From Acidobacteriota bacterium (GTDB taxonomy: Bacteria; Acidobacteriota; Vicinamibacteria; Vicinamibacterales; UBA2999), in NCBI GenBank assembly GCA_016210845.1, contig JACQTK010000031.1, positions 1-38,846 on the forward strand: a stretch of DNA of 38,846 bases. The letters run 5' to 3'. Position 1 is the first letter of the stretch. Every line of letters begins with the position of its first letter. The notes below the pieces were generated by a model that worked only from the letters and a program-made list of their open reading frames with translations, ran no database searches and was not told where the DNA came from. The position numbers and the translations under genes are program-made. Shown piece by piece: positions 32,462 to 38,846 of the stretch.

Positions 32462-32824
32462 ATGTGCAACGCAGCATCGATAATCTCCCGGCTTCATCAT
32501 CGTGACGCCGCCGACTTCGTTCGGCATTCGAAGTGCGCCGCCGGTTTCGTTTTCAAGCTGTTCTCTCCGGCAAGGTACGCTCGCCGACGCGTTCGTGCAC
32601 GACGCGCACTCCGACTCGAAGCCGCGTACAGCGGTGAGGGCCGCCGCGCCGCGCTCGCAACAGACGACCCGATCTTCGCCGCCGCCTTCGACACCGCGAA
32701 GACGCGCGTGCGCTCCATGGAGGTTCGGTACGTGCAGGAGACTGACCCGCTGCGCCAAGCCTTGCTGGAGATCTACGGCGCCGTCGTCCTTGCGACGCCC
32801 TACAATGATTTCAACACCCACTGA
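32462..32824 (+). CDS. Small hypothetical protein before the HEPN gene
   Basis: 120 residues from ATG 32462; the start is uncertain because the first ~40 codons could be non-coding. The later part looks like real protein (ALATDDPIFAAAFDTAKTRVRSMEVRYVQETDPLRQALLEIYGAVVLATPYNDFNTH). The overlapping frame 32502-32846 is low-complexity and rejected. It ends 18 bp before the ApeA-like gene on the same strand, suggesting a two-gene unit. No family is recognised. Confidence 0.45.
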   Translation: MCNAASIISRLHHRDAADFVRHSKCAAGFVFKLFSPARYARRRVRARRALRLEAAYSGEGRRAALATDDPIFAAAFDTAKTRVRSMEVRYVQETDPLRQALLEIYGAVVLATPYNDFNTH

Positions 32825-32842
32825 CCGCGTTCCGGTAAGCCG

Positions 32843-34222
32843 ATGAAAGTCGCAGTCATGACCCCCGATCCGCCGACCTTCGATCTCCTGACGCCGTACC
32901 GCGCGCTCGCCCGTGTGCCGGCGCATCGCGGAACGGCATCCTTCAGGCTCGGAGACGAGGCATTTTCCGGCGCCGCCGAGTTCCTGCTGCCTCCGGGCGG
33001 TCAGGCCATCATTGCCTTCCATGCGCCGGCAGACCTCACCTCGCAGGATTTCGGGCGCGACCTCGTGATCGAGGCCGCGGCCGAGTCCGGCGCTTTTCGC
33101 ATCGAGTGCGCCCAGATCTATGTCCGAAAGCCAAGCCGCTCCGCGGACGGCGGCTCCTGGAGCCTGATCTCGCCAGTCAACGGCCCGGCGCGCATCCGCT
33201 ACGGAAACGACCGGCCCGTGCGGCGCGCGGTCGCCTTGCTGAACAACTTTGACTTCAGTTGCGGCGACCCCGTGACCCGTGACGGAGGCTGGACGACCAT
33301 CGACACCCCGCTGAGCGTGGACGCCGGCGGCCGGACCATCACCTTCCGCCAGCGCGCGGACCGGCCGCAGCTCCTGCCGCTGGTGAAAGCCGGCCTCCTG
33401 CATTCGACCTCGCTGGTCGAGATCGCGTTCGATATGCGCGACGGCGAGTCCGACGACGATCTGCTGGCTTTCAGCGCGGATGTGACCGCGCTCTGCACCT
33501 TCGCCGCCGGCACGGGCGTGAGCGTGGCTATGCTCGATCTCCTTGATGGAGATGGCGCCGCCGTCCGCCGCGTTGTCCCGCAGCCCGTGACTGCGCGCTA
33601 CCGGGACAGGGAAATCGTCGCCGACTTTCACCTGCGGCGGCTGTTTTCGGAAGCATTTGCGGAGTACAGACGGATGAAGCAGGCGCAGGCGTCCTGGGCC
33701 AGGCTCGCCAGCTACTGCGCCTCGCTCGAGGACGCGCCGTTCCTTGAGCAGAAATTCGCCTCCATGGTCATGGCGATCGAATTCTTCATCCGCAACTGCC
33801 TGGTCGAGGCGGGTCAGCCGGAGGACCGGGTGACGGCGCTCGACTTCGCGGGCCTGATCGGCGCCGGCCGGAAGCACCTCGGCTGGCAGGTCCCGAAACA
33901 CTACACGACGAAAGAGACCACCCGGCTGCTCAGGAATGCCGTCATCCATGGCGGCACGCCCCCGACGGCGGACAATGCCGAATTCCGGCTCCTGTTCGAC
34001 AAATGGAGATTGTTCCTGTTCCGGCGCGTGCTCATCCGGCTTGGTTACGCCGGGAAGGTCGTGTCGCCGCACAAAGGCTGCGCGTCGACCTCCGATGTCG
34101 CCGATTTCTCGCAAGAGCACAACGACTTCACCCCTGCCGACTCGAATGCCCCGGATCCGTGGGCGGAGCTCGTCAAGAAGTTTCGCGAGCAGCAGGCCTG
34201 CGCGGAGAACAAGGCGTCGTGA
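32843..34222 (+). CDS. ApeA-like protein with C-terminal HEPN domain
   Basis: 459 residues from ATG 32843 (ATG 32858 possible). The N-terminal ~260 residues form a beta-rich domain (GTASFRLGDEAFSGAAEFLLPPGG, RKPSRSADGGSWSLISPVNGPARIRYG) resembling the ApeA N-terminal domain. The C-terminal domain is helical, with FASMVMAIEFFIRNCLVEAG and the HEPN catalytic motif R364-NAVI-H369 (LLRNAVIHGG). HEPN RNases act as toxins, and ApeA is a known single-gene anti-phage protein that cleaves tRNA after a phage trigger. This one is divergent from the recombinase and probably a defence gene. Family assignment is by motif and architecture only. Confidence 0.75.
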   Translation: MKVAVMTPDPPTFDLLTPYRALARVPAHRGTASFRLGDEAFSGAAEFLLPPGGQAIIAFHAPADLTSQDFGRDLVIEAAAESGAFRIECAQIYVRKPSRSADGGSWSLISPVNGPARIRYGNDRPVRRAVALLNNFDFSCGDPVTRDGGWTTIDTPLSVDAGGRTITFRQRADRPQLLPLVKAGLLHSTSLVEIAFDMRDGESDDDLLAFSADVTALCTFAAGTGVSVAMLDLLDGDGAAVRRVVPQPVTARYRDREIVADFHLRRLFSEAFAEYRRMKQAQASWARLASYCASLEDAPFLEQKFASMVMAIEFFIRNCLVEAGQPEDRVTALDFAGLIGAGRKHLGWQVPKHYTTKETTRLLRNAVIHGGTPPTADNAEFRLLFDKWRLFLFRRVLIRLGYAGKVVSPHKGCASTSDVADFSQEHNDFTPADSNAPDPWAELVKKFREQQACAENKAS

Positions 34223-34337
34223 ACGCAATCGGCGTAACACAGGAGTGATTGAACCCAGGGTGCGATGAACCGACACTGAGGCCCATTCGCGGTGCGATTG
34301 ACGTAAGTCGCCTTTGATAACGCCGCAGCGGAGAGCC

Positions 34338-34793
34338 TCAGTCGGGTCTGCTGGATGGCAGTGTCGGGGGCTTCGGGACTGTAACTTTCAGGCCGAACAC
34401 GTCCTTGATGATCGCGAGATAGAAATAGATGATCGAACCCAGCACCCAGCCGCCCATGGTGAAGAGCGCCGTTGTATTGAAGTCGCGGACATTCGCGAAG
34501 TCCAGCACCAATCCAACGATTGAAAGCGCCGCCACACCGAAGACGACGACGTGCGCGGCGGCTACGAATCGTTTTCTGATTCGCGCGCGCTCTACTTCTT
34601 TCATCGTGTCCCTCACTAGTTCGAATGCTGCGGGAGCGACTTTGAGAACTTGTTCAGGTAGACCTTCCATGCGCACCCGCTGGCGGATGTCGCCGCTGAA
34701 CTCGACCTCCACCTCGATCGCGACCGAGCCGCTTGGCGCCTGCCCTGCCGTAGGTGTACGCGGCGAATCCGGCTGGTTCGGTTCGCCACTCAC
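34338..34793 (-). CDS. Small membrane protein with two helices
   Basis: 151 residues from a GTG inside the stop of the upstream small gene (GTGA). A cytoplasmic N-terminal domain (SVAIEVEVEFSGDIRQRVRMEGLPEQVLKVAPAAFELVRDTMKEVERARIRKRF) is followed by VVVFGVAALSIVGLVLDF and FTMGGWVLGSIIYFYLAII. No family is recognised. It is translationally coupled to the gene at 34790-35005, with which it shares charged, beta-like repeats. Confidence 0.6.
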   Translation of the reverse strand: MSGEPNQPDSPRTPTAGQAPSGSVAIEVEVEFSGDIRQRVRMEGLPEQVLKVAPAAFELVRDTMKEVERARIRKRFVAAAHVVVFGVAALSIVGLVLDFANVRDFNTTALFTMGGWVLGSIIYFYLAIIKDVFGLKVTVPKPPTLPSSRPD

Positions 34794-35005
34794 CGCTCCG
34801 TCACCGTGAATCGCTCGCCGGTCCGCACTCTGCCGGTGAAGTCCTCGTCAGTTTCGACCTGCACTTCAACGCTGTCGGCATCGTTCTCCGCTGGATAGAC
34901 TCGCCCGCGAAAGTCGTCACTGACATCCTCATGGGGTGGCGGCGAGCTTTGATCCCGTTTCCACAAAGCGGTGCCGAGTATCACGTGCGAGCAGGCCGAG
35001 GGCAA
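34790..35005 (-). CDS. Small acidic hypothetical protein
   Basis: 71 residues at most; ATG 35005, or a GTG inside giving VSDDFRGRVYPAENDADSV as start. Two similar segments (DDFRGRVYPAEND and EDFTGRVRTGERF) suggest an internal duplication of a small beta-hairpin. It is acidic and lacks a signal. It overlaps the next gene by 4 bp. A GTTAGCC core-like motif lies ~220 bp upstream (35230-35224, minus). Confidence 0.45.
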   Translation of the reverse strand: MPSACSHVILGTALWKRDQSSPPPHEDVSDDFRGRVYPAENDADSVEVQVETDEDFTGRVRTGERFTVTER

Positions 35006-35156
35006 GCCTTATGCGAGGTTGAGCGGGTCGCGCACGTCGCGAGAACGTTGGCGCCTCCGGCGCTCCTCCATAACGATCTCAATCTGGATTGGATCCTGGC
35101 CAGAGGATATACACACTTGTATCAATGGCACTTACGGCTCTGGTCCCATCTGTAGA

Positions 35157-35205
35157 TTGACACTGGATGACTTAAATATTACTATTTTAGCAGTCAAGTT
35201 AAGTC
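35157..35205 (+). promoter_or_regulatory. Sigma70-type promoter with dyad operator
   Basis: TTGACA (35157-35162), a 17-bp spacer and TACTAT (35180-35185) sit in an AT-rich island. Inverted repeats GACTTAA (35169-35175) and TTAAGTC (35199-35205) bracket the -10, and GTCAA is repeated at 35193 and 35203. It lies ~110 bp before the ribbon-helix-helix-like gene, which could autoregulate here. Confidence 0.6.
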
Positions 35206-35296
35206 AAAGATGAGTCTGAAGTGGGCTAACATTTGCACCGAAAAGGAGCGGTAGCAACCTCGCTGAAGCGTCGGTTGTCCGTTCAGGAGAACAGGG

Positions 35297-35575
35297 ATGA
35301 TCAGGCTACAACTGCGGTTGTCGGGGCACGCGGAGGAAATCTTCAACAATCTTGCAAAGGAGTTGAAGAGCAGCCAGAAGGATCTCGTGCTAGACGCGCT
35401 CGCGCTTCTGCATTTCGCAGCGGAACAGGTTCGGATGGGGCGCAAGATCGGAAGCTATGACCCCGCCGCCAAGGAGTTCACCGCGCTGACGACGACGGCT
35501 CTCGAATCACTTGCGGCGCGAACGAACGCCGCCCAGGCGAAGAGTCCCGCAGCGGCCGCAACCGCAAGCCGGTGA
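35297..35575 (+). CDS. Ribbon-helix-helix-like small protein
   Basis: 92 residues; ATG 35297 with AGGAG 7 bases upstream. A short strand (MIRLQLRLSG) is followed by two helices (HAEEIFNNLAKELKSSQKDLVLDALALLHFAAEQVRMG), the layout of MetJ/Arc-type DNA-binding antitoxins and repressors. The C-terminal tail is Ala-rich and probably disordered. No adjacent toxin gene is seen on the same strand. The strong promoter with an overlapping dyad upstream fits autorepression. Confidence 0.6.
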   Translation: MIRLQLRLSGHAEEIFNNLAKELKSSQKDLVLDALALLHFAAEQVRMGRKIGSYDPAAKEFTALTTTALESLAARTNAAQAKSPAAAATASR

Positions 35576-35787
35576 TAGTTGGGCACCGAGTCCTGGTTGT
35601 TGCGACTGCGCGTAGCGATCCGAAATGGAGGTTCAGCGTCCCGGCGATTCCGAATCCAGGGACCCTCCGTCTGGCCTCAATCTAGTGTTGTCCGGCATGT
35701 GAGATCGCGGGTGGAGGCATATTGCTGGTTCGCCCCCAACCGTGCAGTAGCGAAGATTCGCCTACTGTTTCGTTCTCGCGTAACACG
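35576..35787. other. Convergent gap
   Basis: 212 bases between the ends of the ribbon-helix-helix gene and the TIR gene. Nothing is recognised; no strong terminator hairpin is seen. Confidence 0.4.
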
Positions 35788-36807
35788 TCAACGATAAAAG
35801 TAGACGGCAGCCGGTGGCAGCGGCGAGCGTAATAAACCCCCCTCCGTCGCGCACACATCGTTGGGGCCTGTCGGACAGTAACGACTGTGAATGAGCAGCC
35901 CATCCTGCGAAAAGCTGTCGAATAAGAACTCACGCCCCGTTCCATCAACGTACGTGCGAAGCTTGCCCGTTGGGATCCCGGCCTCGTACTCGAAATTGTC
36001 GTGCGCAATCAACCGTGCTTGATCGAAGAAGTCACGCCGGATGAGGCGACCATTTGCCCAGGTGTCGATGGCCAGCAAGGCTGACGTCCGCGACTCGATG
36101 TGCCTCGTCGATCCTGTGAACTGCGGTGCCACTTGGTCATCTCCTAGCGCGTTGACGGTTTCCTCAAGCCTAATAACGGCTTGTTGTGCACGTTCGATGT
36201 CAGTCGCACCGAGGATGATCCCGATACCCGATCCGAAGGTCCGGAGTGTCACCACACTCAAGAGGGCCATCAGCGCCAGGAAGAAAACTAACCTCATAGA
36301 GAAGCCGCGGATGGGCCACCGAGGCCCGAGGACCATCGGTCCGGCTGTCTTCGGGTCTTCAGGCCGAAGACCATGAACGATCTCCCAGAACTTGGCGTCC
36401 CTTCGCCCGACATGGCTCGGGTCATCGATGTCGATCCCACGAAAGTCAACCCACAACAACGCCTGGAACGCTGGTCTGACAGCGCCGCGCAGCAGCAATG
36501 GTATAAGGGGGCGGAACGCGCGTAATCGAACGCGGCCGAGGTAGACGACCTCCTCGGTGACCGATTGAGATGCCTGAGACTCCGGGCTTTCCACAACGAT
36601 CGCGCTGTGGCTTCGCCGAATCGCGCTCTTGATTTGAGATCGCAGTCCCAAGCCGGCGAGGAATCCGACATCTCGCACAACGTCAAAGCCCACCTCACGC
36701 AGGCGCTGCTCCAGCCAGGCGACAAAATGAGCGTCGGCATGGCTGTACGAGACGAAAACATCGTACCGAAAGAGTAGCCGAAATACGAACTGGAAGAGTC
36801 GCGTCAT
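35788..36807 (-). CDS. Membrane-anchored TIR-domain protein
   Basis: 339 residues; ATG 36807 overlaps the stop of the glycosyltransferase frame (ATGA). The TIR domain occupies ~14-130: YDVFVSYSHADAHFVAWLEQRLREVGFDVV (box 1), then IKSAIRRSHSAIVVESPESQASQSVTEEV, where Glu85 or Glu86 fits the catalytic NADase glutamate, and LWVDFRGIDI. A membrane helix follows (~172-188, LVFFLALMALLSVVTL). The ~150-residue C-terminal part would then be outside the cytoplasm and contains repeated NGRLIRRDFFD / TGKLRTYVDGTGREFLFDSF units. TIR domains in bacteria commonly degrade NAD+ in phage defence. Longer in-frame N-terminal sequence is the antisense of the glycosyltransferase and is excluded. Confidence 0.8.
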   Translation of the reverse strand: MTRLFQFVFRLLFRYDVFVSYSHADAHFVAWLEQRLREVGFDVVRDVGFLAGLGLRSQIKSAIRRSHSAIVVESPESQASQSVTEEVVYLGRVRLRAFRPLIPLLLRGAVRPAFQALLWVDFRGIDIDDPSHVGRRDAKFWEIVHGLRPEDPKTAGPMVLGPRWPIRGFSMRLVFFLALMALLSVVTLRTFGSGIGIILGATDIERAQQAVIRLEETVNALGDDQVAPQFTGSTRHIESRTSALLAIDTWANGRLIRRDFFDQARLIAHDNFEYEAGIPTGKLRTYVDGTGREFLFDSFSQDGLLIHSRYCPTGPNDVCATEGGLLRSPLPPAAVYFYR

Positions 36808-37243
36808 CGAACTACGGATCGTCCTCCACCGAGTCGTTCGAGCACTCGAAGGAAAAAAGGAGAAAGAATCAGGGCGATCAACCAGAGGGCGTTGAAACCC
36901 ACGAGGACGCTGCCAGGACGTCTCATGGCCCCGGCAAGCAGAACCGACAGCATCACCCCTGCCGCAACGCCACGTCCGAGGCGCTGGCTTTTGTGACGGT
37001 CGCGTTCGCGGGCGAATCGATTGTTCGTGGGATCGAATCGAACGGAGTGGCCAAGTGCAGAAGCGAGCATCGCGAATCCGAGTGGCAGGACCAACGTCAG
37101 GTAATGAGCGGACCCTAGCGCGGTCGCTAACGCCAAAGCGGACCACGAAGTGCCCTCCCGCCGCGCGAGTATCATACGCAGCGTCACTGCGAGGGTCACG
37201 AGCAGCAGGCCGCTCCACATGGCAAGTCCATAGAGTGCGAACC
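36804..37243 (-). pseudogene. GT2 glycosyltransferase, C-terminal membrane part in a shifted frame
   Basis: Continues the glycosyltransferase at 37196-38323 in another frame: GFALYGLAMWSGLLLVTLAVTLRMILARREG, HYLTLVLPLGFAMLASALGHSVRFDPTNNRFARERD and two more helices. The F-x-PT-N motif after a helix is usual in membrane GT2 enzymes. Adding one G within the GGG at 37244-37242 (minus strand) would join the frames as VGFALYG. The upstream part of this frame (to 37370) is not protein-like. It overlaps the TIR start by 4 bp. Confidence 0.7.
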
Positions 37244-38323
37244 CACTCGAAGCGTCAGAGATGCCGCGACGAAGGCCGCAACATCGCCCGTGGCCGCTGG
37301 ACCGCACCACAACGAGAAGCCGAGCAAGACTATGCCGACGAGAGGCGAGGCGTGCGCCATTAGGTGCCACGACATTAGGAGCTTGAGTCGCAGTGGGACT
37401 TCATGCCAACCGTATCGAAAAACCTCTACGGTTTGCCGCGCCCACCGAATCGTCCGCCGATTGAAGCTGCGTACATCCTGCGGATCACCGTCGCAACTCC
37501 AAACGTCGACGAGTTCGGTGCGCCATCCGGCGACGGCGAGCAACAGGCTCAGCGCGGTGTCCTCGCAGCTCAGGAACTCGGGAAACCCCCCGAGCCTTCT
37601 GATGGGTTCGAGTCGAAGAAGCTGGTTATGACCGAACGAGAGAAGCAGCCCCAACGGCGAATGGACACGCTCCAAAACCCGTGCCCTTGCGCGCACGCCC
37701 GCCGACAAGCCCCGTCCGAACACCGACTGACGATCCGAGCGCGGCTGGATCTTCGATTGGAATATCGCAACTTGGGCATTGTCCGGGTGCTCGGCGGTAC
37801 GGAGGAGCGTATCCATTGTGGAGATCGTGATGATGCTGTCGGCGTCCATAACGACGAGGAACTCATAGCAGCCGCCGAAATGGGCGAGCCAATGATTCAG
37901 ATTCCCGGCCTTCGCGCCACGACGATGAGAACGCCAGAGGTGTCTCACGTGCCCATCACACCAGGCGGACAGCTCCACCCGCTCCACTGAATCATCGAGG
38001 ACGAACGTGTCGTATCCGGCGCCCGTAAGCTTGAAGAGATGTGAAAGACTCTCGGCATCGCCGTCGTCGCAAACGGTCATTGCGACCGCTACCTTGTGCC
38101 GAGCCGGCATGCCGGAGCACTGTGCCAGCGAGTAGGGCGCCCAGAGAAAAGCCAGAACGAGTTCCGCGATCTCGATCGCGAGGACAGCGGCCAGCACGCA
38201 GTAGAGAGCGAGCGTTAGGATGCCAAGAAAAAGGCTCTGCGACGGCCACAGCGCGAACGGAATCGTCAGAGCGGCATACGTGGTAAGGAACAGAAGAACG
38301 GGCAGTCGAGCGCGCCTTTTCAT
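37196..38323 (-). CDS. Membrane glycosyltransferase family 2 (cellulose-synthase-like), 3' frameshifted
   Basis: 375 residues in this frame: two N-terminal helices (LPVLLFLTTYAALTIPFAL, LGILTLALYCVLAAVLAIEI), then the GT2 domain with VAVAMTVCDDGDAESLSHL, TFVLDDSVE, GAKAGNLNHWL, VVMDADSI (DxD), FGHNQLLRLEPIRRLGGFPEFLSCEDTALSLLL (the ED base) and RRTIRWARQ in place of QxxRW (Arg for Gln). Helices follow until the frame is lost near 37243. It is likely to make or extend a polysaccharide at the inner membrane. ATG 38323 overlaps the upstream gene (ATGA). If the shift is a sequencing error, the full gene is 36804-38323. Confidence 0.8.
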   Translation of the reverse strand: MKRRARLPVLLFLTTYAALTIPFALWPSQSLFLGILTLALYCVLAAVLAIEIAELVLAFLWAPYSLAQCSGMPARHKVAVAMTVCDDGDAESLSHLFKLTGAGYDTFVLDDSVERVELSAWCDGHVRHLWRSHRRGAKAGNLNHWLAHFGGCYEFLVVMDADSIITISTMDTLLRTAEHPDNAQVAIFQSKIQPRSDRQSVFGRGLSAGVRARARVLERVHSPLGLLLSFGHNQLLRLEPIRRLGGFPEFLSCEDTALSLLLAVAGWRTELVDVWSCDGDPQDVRSFNRRTIRWARQTVEVFRYGWHEVPLRLKLLMSWHLMAHASPLVGIVLLGFSLWCGPAATGDVAAFVAASLTLRVGSHSMDLPCGAACCS

Positions 38324-38846
38324 TTCGTTCGCCTCGCCACCACGAGGTTGGATAGCGACCAGCGCGGGACTGTTGTGTGCGCGCGTGTGTCGTCAGCCCA
38401 TCGATCGGCCAAAAGGTTGAACAGCCAACTGTCGGCTGATGCGACGGCAAGGATCATGAAGTTCTGGCCTATTCCCGTGTCGTCAGTACCCAGGGTGGCG
38501 TCAACTGACCACGTTCTCACGCCGTCGTCTCGCAACACGCGCGTCGGTGGCAGTTGCGGCCACCACTGGACATCTGTTTCAGATCTCACTAAGAGAATGA
38601 CCCTCGCGTCCGCAGGTTGCACAGTGCCGCTGACGAGCAACTGTGTGCCACCGACTTGTCGGCCCTCACGCGGTGAGGTAATCGTCACAGTGGCCGGACG
38701 CGGAGGCCAATAGGTTCGAAACGCGAACAGCAATGAGACGGTTGCAATCAACCCTAGAAGCGCCAACAGCGCGGACGGTGCCCAGCGGAGAGACAGGATC
38801 ACGCGGCCGGCTCTCAACGTTCCAAGGACCACGAGCAGTGTAACCA
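38320..38846 (-). CDS. Membrane-anchored protein with Ig-like domain, 5' end off the window
   Basis: The frame is open to the window edge (VTLLVVLGTLRAGR...), so GTG 38832 need not be the start. A hydrophobic helix (SALLALLGLIATVSLLFAF) is followed by an extracytoplasmic Ig/CARDB-like beta domain (PATVTITSPREGRQVGGTQLLVSGTVQPADARVILLVRSETDVQWWPQ, then WSVDATLGTDDTGIGQNFMILAVAS). The TSP-x-G-x5-SGTV pattern is typical of bacterial Ig-like folds. It overlaps the glycosyltransferase start and is the first visible gene of the TIR operon. Function is unknown; a role in binding carbohydrate or the cell surface is possible. Confidence 0.65.
   Translation of the reverse strand, partial: VTLLVVLGTLRAGRVILSLRWAPSALLALLGLIATVSLLFAFRTYWPPRPATVTITSPREGRQVGGTQLLVSGTVQPADARVILLVRSETDVQWWPQLPPTRVLRDDGVRTWSVDATLGTDDTGIGQNFMILAVASADSWLFNLLADRWADDTRAHTTVPRWSLSNLVVARRTK

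Noticed and set aside
32312-34276. Very long minus-strand ORF (654 codons)
   Set aside because: It is antisense to the HEPN protein and the recombinase start, rich in Arg/Gly/Glu low-complexity sequence without domain motifs. Such shadows are expected in high-GC DNA.
36808-37218. N-terminal extension of the TIR protein
   Set aside because: Arg/Pro/Ser-rich antisense-like sequence over the glycosyltransferase C-terminus; the coupled ATG at 36807 begins just before the TIR domain.

Overview
The window is high-GC, densely packed bacterial DNA with ATGA/GTGA gene overlaps and many short hairpin repeats. Gene content (HpnC/D/E squalene synthesis, class I FbaB aldolase, a long ThyX-like protein, stand-alone ThiI, molybdopterin oxidoreductase with a Tat-like signal, Gram-negative outer-membrane proteins) and the hairpins suggest a soil or subsurface Gram-negative, most likely Acidobacteriota (Vicinamibacteria-like). 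That placement is inference; no rRNA or tRNA gene is visible.

Left end (1-4.4 kb, minus): an envelope operon reading LolA-like lipoprotein, RND/MMPL permease, outer-membrane barrel, metallo-beta-lactamase-fold (MBL) protein. The permease has lost its central membrane segments and is frameshifted. The MBL protein has lost its metal-binding core in frame. A less GC-rich three-gene operon follows (4.7-6.7 kb): unknown protein, DUF5678-like protein, retropepsin-like protease.

Housekeeping core (6.8-28.8 kb): phosphatidylcholine-synthase-like enzyme and ThyX-like protein; molybdopterin oxidoreductase; deformylase and SDR; Nudix hydrolase; a long minus operon (ATP:cobalamin adenosyltransferase, hpnC, hpnD, hpnE, thiI, fbaB); short MutY; a REC-HATPase-REC protein without its H-box, coupled to a MutT; YgfZ; an alpha/beta-hydrolase with an altered nucleophile elbow; panB-panC; P1 peptidase, sodium:solute symporter and tartrate/D-malate dehydrogenase. 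Hairpins with variable stems but constant loops and CTAC/GTAG flanks sit in most junctions. Some lie inside reading frames (hpnE, the panC tail, probably the P1-peptidase signal peptide), and one interrupts a duplicated copy of the cobalamin adenosyltransferase start.

Accessory region (28.8-38.8 kb): less GC-rich and rich in unknowns. It holds two attC-like folded sites flanking a membrane-protein cassette and following a HIRAN-domain gene, a tyrosine recombinase, an ApeA-like HEPN protein with a small partner ORF, two small coupled genes, a ribbon-helix-helix-like protein behind a strong AT-rich promoter with a dyad operator, and at the right edge a coupled operon of membrane Ig-like protein, GT2 glycosyltransferase (frameshifted at a C-run) and membrane-anchored TIR protein. 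This looks like an integron-cassette/defence island. The best candidates for undescribed systems are the TIR-GT2 operon, the HEPN locus and the retropepsin operon.
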